Source: Devosia sp. Root413D1 (GTDB lineage Bacteria; Pseudomonadota; Alphaproteobacteria; Rhizobiales; Devosiaceae). From it: 64,000 nucleotides of DNA. This document shows, one piece after another, positions 58,881-64,000 of the stretch (positions are counted from its first letter, which is position 1; each line of letters opens with the position of its first letter). The stretch covers positions 680,930 to 744,929 of the forward strand of contig NZ_LMEA01000007.1 of assembly GCF_001425235.1 (NCBI RefSeq). Reading direction: 5' to 3'. Under the pieces are notes generated by a model. It saw only the letters and a list, made by a program, of their open reading frames with translations. It searched no databases and was not told where the DNA came from. A program made the position numbers and the translations under genes.

Positions 58881-60020
58881 TCAGCCCGAGGCGCCGACGG
58901 GCGGCCCCACATAGCGGGCGCGCGGGCGGATCAGCTGGCCGCTCGCCACCTGTTCGAGCATGTGCGCCAGCCACCCCACAGTGCGGGCCAAGGCAAAGAT
59001 AGTAGCCGGCGCGTGCGGCGGCAAGTCATGGGCGGCGCTCAGCGCGGCCAGCGCAAAATCCACATTGGGCCGATCGCCCAGCAGCTCCTCGGCGACCCGC
59101 GCAAGCCTGCGGAACGCCGCGGGCACCTCGATCGCCGCCAGCAGCGCTTCGGCGCGGATGTCACCCCGCGGATAAAGCCGATGCGCGAACCCGGGGATCA
59201 CCCGCCCTTCCCCCAGCCACTCGCGCAAACCGTCGCCCGGTCGGTCGGCATGCGGGCCGATATCGAGCGCCAGCGCCAGCACCGCCGCTGCGGCTGTGCC
59301 GTGGCGCGGACCGGTGAAGGTGGCGAGCCCGGCCAGCGCGCCGGCCCACAGCGAGGCCCCCGTAGAAACCGCGACCCGCGCGGCGAAGGTCGAAGCGTTG
59401 AGTTCGTGATCAGCCAGGAGCACCATCGCGCGCCGGAGCACATCGGCTGCGCCGGGGCGTCCCAGACTATCAGCCAGGCGAACGTGCAACGAACCGGCGC
59501 CGGCCCCCAGCATCGCGTCCGCGACGCACCCGAGCACGCTCGCCGCCTCGCCGCGCAACTGCCATGGCCCCAGGCCCGAGCTCGGAGCGCCCCCGGCAGC
59601 ACGCTCCGCCAGCGCCGCGAAAGCCGCAGCCATCGGTGGCGCGGTGACGGGCCCCCGCCCGCTTGCCGGCAAACTCCATGTCCCGTCCCACAACAGCGTA
59701 GCCACGTCCTCGAGCGTCGCCGTGGTCGCCAGTTCGATCGCGTCCACGCCACGATAGTAGAGCCGCCCGCTGCTCACGGTGGAGATGGCCGACGGCAGCA
59801 CCGGATCGCCCCAGCTGATCGCCTCCGAGGCCACCGCAGCAGAACTCCGCCGGCCGCGAGCCCGGGCGGCCAGCCGGTCCACGTCTTCCTCGCGATAGAG
59901 GCTCCGCCGCGTATCCGCCGGATCAGGCTTTGCCCGGATGCGGCCCCGGCTGACGCTCGCATAGAGCGACTGCGGCTTGGAGCCGAGCCGTGTCAGAGCT
60001 TCCGCTGCGCTGAGCCACAT
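58881..60020 (-). CDS. Citrate synthase-fold protein with N-terminal DNA-binding domain
   Basis: The 379-residue product begins with an excisionase/MerR-like winged helix (MWLSAAEALTRLGSKPQSLY, then RSLYREEDVDRL), followed by a short citrate synthase without the type II N-terminal domain. The catalytic triad is retained: His in FTGPRHGTA (about 238), His in IPGFAHRLYP (about 277), Asp in RPNVDFALAAL (about 320). ATG 60020 has GAGGT 6 nt upstream; ATG 60035 would sit on the dyad. It is divergent from another citrate synthase-fold gene. It may be a citrate/acyl-CoA-sensing regulator, an enzyme, or both; similar fusions occur in other bacteria. Confidence 0.8.
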   Translation of the reverse strand: MWLSAAEALTRLGSKPQSLYASVSRGRIRAKPDPADTRRSLYREEDVDRLAARARGRRSSAAVASEAISWGDPVLPSAISTVSSGRLYYRGVDAIELATTATLEDVATLLWDGTWSLPASGRGPVTAPPMAAAFAALAERAAGGAPSSGLGPWQLRGEAASVLGCVADAMLGAGAGSLHVRLADSLGRPGAADVLRRAMVLLADHELNASTFAARVAVSTGASLWAGALAGLATFTGPRHGTAAAAVLALALDIGPHADRPGDGLREWLGEGRVIPGFAHRLYPRGDIRAEALLAAIEVPAAFRRLARVAEELLGDRPNVDFALAALSAAHDLPPHAPATIFALARTVGWLAHMLEQVASGQLIRPRARYVGPPVGASG

Positions 60021-60034
60021 GTTGACCTCGAACA

Positions 60035-60064
60035 TTGATCAATATGATCAAGATTGACGTCAAT
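60035..60064. promoter_or_regulatory. Two dyads in the divergent citrate synthase control region
   Basis: TTGATCA-ATA-TGATCAA (60035-60051) is a perfect 7-3-7 inverted repeat. ATTGACGTCAAT (60053-60064) is a perfect 12-bp palindrome one base further on. They lie in an AT-rich 88-bp gap between two divergent starts and are natural operator candidates, most simply for the HTH-citrate synthase protein itself. Confidence 0.6.
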
Positions 60065-60108
60065 GTTAGCGCGCCTACCTTCCGTTGCAAACAGCCAAGG
60101 AGGCTCAG

Positions 60109-61194
60109 ATGAGCAATGGACTCGAAGACGTCGTCGCCGCACAAACCATCCTCTCGGATGTGGATGGGCTGGCGGGTCGGCTGATCATCCGTGGCCAGCC
60201 GCTCGACGCGCTGACCGGACACGTAAGCTACGAGCAGGTGCTGGCGCTGCTCTGGGATGGCTTCTTTGTCGACGTGCCGCGCGATCTGGCCACGCCGCTG
60301 GCGGACGCCAGGGCTGCCGTGTACGGCACCGTCGAGCGCGAACAGTCGCTGTTGGCCGAACTGCCGGTCTACGATGGTGTCCGGGCGCTGATGGCGCGGC
60401 TTCCGGACGGCACGGATCTCGAAACGGCGCTACTGCTGACCGCGGCTCCTGCGGTCGCCTTGCCGGCAGCGATCCGGCTGCAGGCGGGCAAGAGCCCGCG
60501 CGCTCCGCAGCCCGGCCTCGGGCACGCCGCCGATATGCTGAGCATGCTCGGCGACAGGCCGGCCGATCCAGCTGCCGCAGCGGCACTCGACAGCTATCTC
60601 GTCACCGTGGTCGACCACGGGCTCAACGCCTCGACCTTCGCGGCTCGCGTGGTGGCCTCGACCCTCGCCGGTCTCAACTCATCGGCGCTGGCGGCTTTGG
60701 GTGCGCTGAAGGGTCCGCGGCACGGCGGCGCGCTCGGCCCCGTCCTCGATATGCTCGACGCCATCGGCACCGCCGACAAGGCCGCGGCCTGGATCGAGAA
60801 CGAGCTGGCGAATGGCCGGCGCCTGATGGGCTTCGGTCACCGCATCTACCGGGTGCGCGACCCCCGCGCCGATGTGCTGAAGGCGGCGCTGGAACGGCTG
60901 ACCCGGTCCGGCGCAGTCGATACCGCCCGCGTCGAACTGGCCCAGCACGTCGAGGCGGTGGCGCTGGCGGCGCTCAAACGCCACAAGCCCGACCGGGTGC
61001 TCGCCACCAATGTCGAGTTCTACCCTGCGCTGCTGCTCGAAACGCTGGGCTTTCCCCGCTCGGCCTTCACCGCGATCTTTGCGGCCAGCCGCATCGGCGG
61101 CTGGATCGCCCATGCCAGGGAAGAAGCGGCGAACGGCCGGCTGATCCGGCCGAAATCGCTCTATGTGGGGCCGGTGCCGAGGGTGGCGGCGTAG
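60109..61194 (+). CDS. Citrate synthase-like protein with Glu in place of catalytic Asp
   Basis: The 361-residue product has the small-type citrate synthase fold: LKGPRHGGALGPV (His205), MGFGHRIYRVRDPRAD (His244), but the third catalytic position reads NVEFYPALLLE, with Glu303 where housekeeping enzymes have Asp. ATG 60109 is preceded by AAGGAGG at 5 nt spacing. Divergent from the HTH-citrate synthase gene and probably controlled by the dyads between them. It could be a citrate or methylcitrate synthase with altered kinetics, or form a mixed complex with its neighbour. Confidence 0.82.
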   Translation: MSNGLEDVVAAQTILSDVDGLAGRLIIRGQPLDALTGHVSYEQVLALLWDGFFVDVPRDLATPLADARAAVYGTVEREQSLLAELPVYDGVRALMARLPDGTDLETALLLTAAPAVALPAAIRLQAGKSPRAPQPGLGHAADMLSMLGDRPADPAAAAALDSYLVTVVDHGLNASTFAARVVASTLAGLNSSALAALGALKGPRHGGALGPVLDMLDAIGTADKAAAWIENELANGRRLMGFGHRIYRVRDPRADVLKAALERLTRSGAVDTARVELAQHVEAVALAALKRHKPDRVLATNVEFYPALLLETLGFPRSAFTAIFAASRIGGWIAHAREEAANGRLIRPKSLYVGPVPRVAA

Positions 61195-61223
61195 TCCGTC
61201 GCTTCTTGACGCCGGTGTGAGTT

Positions 61224-61355
61224 GACCCCACCCCTGCCCCCTCCCCCTCTAGGGGACGCGGTAGCGCCCCGGAAAGGGGAGGGAGACCAAAACACAGGCT
61301 TCTCGGTAAACGTCTCCCTCCCCTTGTTTAGGGGGAGGGATCAAGGGTGGGGGTC
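61224..61355. repeat. Large GC-rich intergenic inverted repeat
   Basis: Inner arms AAGGGGAGGGAGAC (61274-61287) and GTCTCCCTCCCCTT (61312-61325) are perfect over 14 bp. Outer arms GACCCCACCCCTG... (from 61224) and ...AGGGTGGGGGTC (to 61355) are also complementary with mismatches. It lies between convergent citrate synthase and cysK genes. A related C-rich/G-rich unit borders the IS at 62551-62576 and 63940-63970. Confidence 0.7.
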
Positions 61356-61383
61356 AGCCACACCAGGGTCGGCTGTGCTTGTG

Positions 61384-62439
61384 CTAAGCCGCTACCTTCG
61401 GCGGCAGGTGCTGCCCCGGGGTCGACACCGAGATGGCTTCCTCTTCCGGCGTCATATCGGCCGGCACGTCCGCGAATAGCGGGGTCGAGAGGTAGCGCTC
61501 GCCGGTATCGGGCAGCATCGCCAGAATGGTCGAGCCGTCGGGAGCCGTCTCGGCCACCTTCAGCGCCGCCGCGAAGGTGGCGCCGGCGGTGATGCCGACG
61601 AAGATGCCTTCCTTCTGCGCCAGCTGCATCGACTGCTTCATCGCATCGGGGCCGGCGATGGTCAGCACCTGGTCGATCAACTTCTCGGTGACCGCCTCAT
61701 TGGTGATCCACGGGATGAAGTCCGGGCTCCAGCCCTGGAACGGATGCGGCTTCCACGCCGAATGGCTGCCGGTCGCGGCATGGTCGGCGCGACGCTCCTG
61801 GCCTTCACCGCTGGTCAGCATCGGCGCGCCCTCGGGCTCGGCAACGATGATCTTGGTGTTCGGCATCTTGTCGCGGAGCACCCGGCCGACGCCGGTGAGC
61901 GTGCCGCCAGTGCCAAAGCCGGTGACCCAGTAGTCGAGCTTCTCGTCGGCGAAATCGCGCACGATCTCCTGTGCGGTGGTCCGCGAGTGCATGTCGGGGT
62001 TGGCTTCATTCTCGAACTGGCGGGTCTGGAACCAGCCATTCGCCTCGGCCAGGGCCTCCGCCTTGCGGATCATGCCGTTGGCCCGCTCGGCCGCCGGAGT
62101 CAGCACCACCTTGGCGCCGAGGAACCGCATCAGCTTACGCCGTTCGACCGAAAAGCTCTCGGCCATGGTGACGACCAGCGGATAGCCCTTGGCCGCGCAA
62201 ACCATCGCCAGCCCGATGCCGGTATTGCCTGAGGTGGCCTCGATCACCGTCTGGCCCGGTTTCAGCGCGCCGGACTTCTCAGCCGCCTCGATCACACCGA
62301 GCGCCAGGCGGTCTTTCACCGACCCAAGCGGGTTGAACGCCTCGACCTTGACGTACAGCTTGACGTTTTTCGGGCCCAGTTTGTTGATCCGGACAACCGG
62401 CGTGTTGCCGATGGTCCCCAGAATATCCTTGAATTTCAT
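61384..62439 (-). CDS. cysK: Cysteine synthase A (O-acetylserine sulfhydrylase)
   Basis: PLP enzyme that makes cysteine from O-acetylserine and sulfide. The 351-residue product has the PLP Lys in FNPLGSVKDRLAL, the substrate loop EATSGNTGIGLAM and the phosphate-binding GFGTGGTLTGVGR. A longer-than-usual loop (RADHAATGSHSAWKPHPFQG) follows the EPEGAPML segment and precedes WSPDFIP; this variant is seen in some alphaproteobacteria. ATG 62439 has AGAGGAAG upstream. It converges with the citrate synthase-like gene. Confidence 0.9.
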   Translation of the reverse strand: MKFKDILGTIGNTPVVRINKLGPKNVKLYVKVEAFNPLGSVKDRLALGVIEAAEKSGALKPGQTVIEATSGNTGIGLAMVCAAKGYPLVVTMAESFSVERRKLMRFLGAKVVLTPAAERANGMIRKAEALAEANGWFQTRQFENEANPDMHSRTTAQEIVRDFADEKLDYWVTGFGTGGTLTGVGRVLRDKMPNTKIIVAEPEGAPMLTSGEGQERRADHAATGSHSAWKPHPFQGWSPDFIPWITNEAVTEKLIDQVLTIAGPDAMKQSMQLAQKEGIFVGITAGATFAAALKVAETAPDGSTILAMLPDTGERYLSTPLFADVPADMTPEEEAISVSTPGQHLPPKVAA

Positions 62440-62576
62440 GGTTCTTCCTCTTGGTGCCCCACTCAACCAAGAGACTACGCTTCAGCCTCGGGAGCGACAA
62501 GTGAACCTATGGTACGGAATTCAGCAGCCGACCGCCGCGAGGGGCGCTGGCGCTGGGCACCCCTCCCCCTTGAGGG

Positions 62577-62775
62577 TGTTCAGACCGGAGACAAGGTGGA
62601 CGGGTGTTCGGAGACATGGTGGACAGTTTGGGCTGTGTTGTCTCGCAGGTCGATCTGAGCGATGCGATGGCGTCGTTGTTCAGACCGGAGACAAGGTGGA
62701 CGGGTGTTCGGAGACATGGTGGACAGTTTGGGCTGTGTTGTCTCGCAGGTCGATCTGAGCGATGCGATGGCGTCG
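62577..62775. repeat. Tandem duplication of the IS end (two 99-bp copies, period 100)
   Basis: 62577-62675 and 62677-62775 are identical: each starts TGTTCAGACCGGAGACAAGG and ends GATGCGATGGCGTCG, joined by a single extra T at 62676. The copy includes the complete terminal repeat and the last codons of the transposase gene, whose tail peptide is therefore encoded twice in the sequence. Confidence 0.95.
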
Positions 62776-63861
62776 ATAGCAGATGTCGAAGAGGCCGTCG
62801 GTGTCGGTGGCACGTAGGGCGAGGGCACGTCCGGCGAAGGCGGTTGGGGCTTTGAGGATGCGTCCCCTGAAGCTGAAGCGGCCGTTCTGGTCGAGCTTGC
62901 GGACGTGGTCTTGCGACTCGTACTGGGGTGGCGTGATGGCCTCGGGCATCGACCTGGAGCTCATGGTGTAGCGCGCTGCCGGCGTGTCGAGCCTGAGCGC
63001 CTCGTGCGGCCGTTTGGTGTTGTAGACCGAGCGCCAGGCATCGAAGGCGGCCTGCGCCTCGTCGATGCTCTTGAGGTTATGAGCATCGAGCACCTCGGCC
63101 TTGAGGGTGCGGTGGAAGCGCTCCTCCTTGCCCTGGGTCTGGGGATGATAGGGCCGGCCGTGTACCAGGCCAATGCCTAGGTCCATCAGCCACACGCCCA
63201 GCCGGGTATACTGACCCTGGCCGGCTGTGCCCCAGGGCGGGCCGTTGTCGGCCAACATCCGCCAGGGCAGGCCATAGTGCTGGAACACCGCTGTGAGCCG
63301 GGTCTTGACCGTCTCTGCCGTCTCATCGGTGCATGCCTCCAGCTCGAGCGCATAGCGCGAGTGGTCGTCCAGCACCGTCAGCGGATGGCAGCGGCCTGTC
63401 TCCAACTCGACCCAGCCCTTGAAGTCCATCTGCCATAGATCATTGGGGGAGGCATGCTCGAAGCGCGTGAAGGCTCGCCGCTCTCCCGCTCCCGGCCCGT
63501 CCAGTTCCCCATGCCGGCGCAGGATCGCGGTGATCGTCGAGGCCGCCGGTACCGGCGCTACCCCATCGTTCTCCAGCACCCGGCGGATCTTGCGGCCACC
63601 CCATGCCCGGTGCTCGCTGCGCACCTGCAGCACCTTGTCCTCTAGCTCAGTGGACGTACGAGACGGACTGCTCAACGGCCGGCGTGAGCGATCCACCAAG
63701 CCGGCCATACCCGCTACACCATACACCGCCAGCCACTTGTAGCCGGTCGTCGGACTAACCCCGAACCGTCGGCACAACTCCCGCACGTTCGCACCCGACC
63801 CACTCGCCAGACGACAGAACTCTTCCCGTTCGGACTGCACTGAACGATCCGAAAATGGCAT
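62680..63861 (-). CDS. IS481-family transposase
   Basis: The 393-residue DDE transposase has an N-terminal helix-turn-helix (REEFCRLASGSGANVRELCR, then RFGVSPTTGYKWL) and an rve integrase core with DDE residues in WQMDFKGWVE (Asp), MLADNGPPWG (Asp) and GKEERFHRTLK (Glu). No frameshift or internal stop, so it may be active. ATG 63861 (MPFSDRSVQSE) fits the family; the longer frame runs through the terminal repeat. The stop TGA at 62680-62682 lies inside the inner copy of the terminal repeat. Confidence 0.93.
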   Translation of the reverse strand: MPFSDRSVQSEREEFCRLASGSGANVRELCRRFGVSPTTGYKWLAVYGVAGMAGLVDRSRRPLSSPSRTSTELEDKVLQVRSEHRAWGGRKIRRVLENDGVAPVPAASTITAILRRHGELDGPGAGERRAFTRFEHASPNDLWQMDFKGWVELETGRCHPLTVLDDHSRYALELEACTDETAETVKTRLTAVFQHYGLPWRMLADNGPPWGTAGQGQYTRLGVWLMDLGIGLVHGRPYHPQTQGKEERFHRTLKAEVLDAHNLKSIDEAQAAFDAWRSVYNTKRPHEALRLDTPAARYTMSSRSMPEAITPPQYESQDHVRKLDQNGRFSFRGRILKAPTAFAGRALALRATDTDGLFDICYRRHRIAQIDLRDNTAQTVHHVSEHPSTLSPV

Positions 63862-63939
63862 GCCGGCCTCCCCGCCCTTCATGCCAAATCCGTCCACCAT
63901 GTCTCCGAACACCCGTCCACCATCTCCCCGGTCTATACA

Positions 63940-64000
63940 GAGGGGAGGGGCTGGGGGTGGGGGTGGTGAGGCGGGCACGGTGCCGACTTCACCACCCCCC
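63940..64000. other. Right flank of the IS: remainder of the intergenic repeat
   Basis: Begins with the target copy GAGGG and continues as a G-rich run (AGGGGCTGGGGGTGGGGGTG) that complements the C-rich left flank CACCCCTCCCCCTTGAGGG ending at 62576. A GGTGGTGA...TCACCACC inverted repeat is visible before the window ends. No gene seen. Confidence 0.6.

Larger units (their letters stand above)
62577..63939 (-). mobile_element. IS481-family insertion sequence with duplicated end
   Basis: Ends begin TGT and finish ACA. Terminal inverted repeats of 48 bp (62577-62624 and 63892-63939) match at 43 positions, including GGACGGGTGTTCGGAGACAT. Flanking direct repeat GAGGG (62572-62576 and 63940-63944) is a likely target duplication. 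One transposase gene fills it. The left 99 bp are present twice in tandem, so the element is about 1.36 kb instead of an expected 1.26 kb. It sits in a C-rich/G-rich intergenic repeat. Confidence 0.88.

Noticed and set aside
62577..62775. CRISPR-like repeat
   Set aside because: Only two copies, joined directly with one extra base and no spacer; it is a tandem copy of the IS end. No CRISPR array was seen anywhere in the window.

Overview
The window is a GC-rich alphaproteobacterial chromosome segment, most likely Hyphomicrobiales (Rhizobiales) and probably Devosia-like. The evidence is gene order (comEC/gltX/gltA; rpsB-tsf-pyrH-frr-uppS-cdsA-rseP-bamA-lpxD-fabZ-lpxA-lpxI-lpxB; dnaE-lolD-lolCE-proS; nuoA-N-birA-rnj; lon and hupB near a tRNA-Val), the use of RNase J, an LpxI-type lipid A enzyme, a short ProS, and two copies of the alphaproteobacterial LexA site GTTC-N7-GTTC. 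The genus is an inference from gene order and protein style only.

Layout. 1-4.9 kb: 3'-truncated comEC (minus) divergent from gltX and gltA (plus). 4.9-17.9 kb: a 13-gene minus-strand block from rpsB to lpxB covering translation factors, UMP kinase, isoprenoid and phospholipid precursors, outer-membrane assembly and lipid A; many genes overlap by 4-8 nt. 17.9-19.9 kb: a broken small gene and a flavin-linked oxidase. 19.9-30.6 kb: dnaE, a previously unlisted 32-codon membrane ORF with an SOS promoter, a PEP mutase-family enzyme, a coiled-coil protein, the lolD-lolE-lolC-proS operon, a candidate sRNA and a YjbR-like protein. 30.7-48.5 kb: the uninterrupted 14-gene complex I operon followed by birA, rnj and a DUF1467 gene. 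48.7-58.7 kb: outer-membrane protein, rpsU, tRNA-Asp, a second flavin oxidase, tRNA-Val, hupB, a TetA-like exporter behind a second LexA site, a secreted two-lobed aspartic protease, an SH3 protein and lon with a heat-shock-type promoter. 58.9-64 kb: a divergent pair of citrate synthase paralogues (one with an N-terminal DNA-binding domain) around two strong dyads, cysK, and an IS481-family element inserted in an intergenic repeat.

How the genes work together. The rpsB-lpxB block couples protein synthesis to envelope growth. LolD/LolC/LolE export lipoproteins to the outer membrane that BamA and lipid A enzymes build. The nuo operon provides NADH oxidation. RNase J and Lon supply RNA and protein turnover. 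The two LexA sites suggest that a tiny membrane protein next to dnaE and an efflux pump respond to DNA damage. No CRISPR array, prophage or integrative element was seen apart from the IS.
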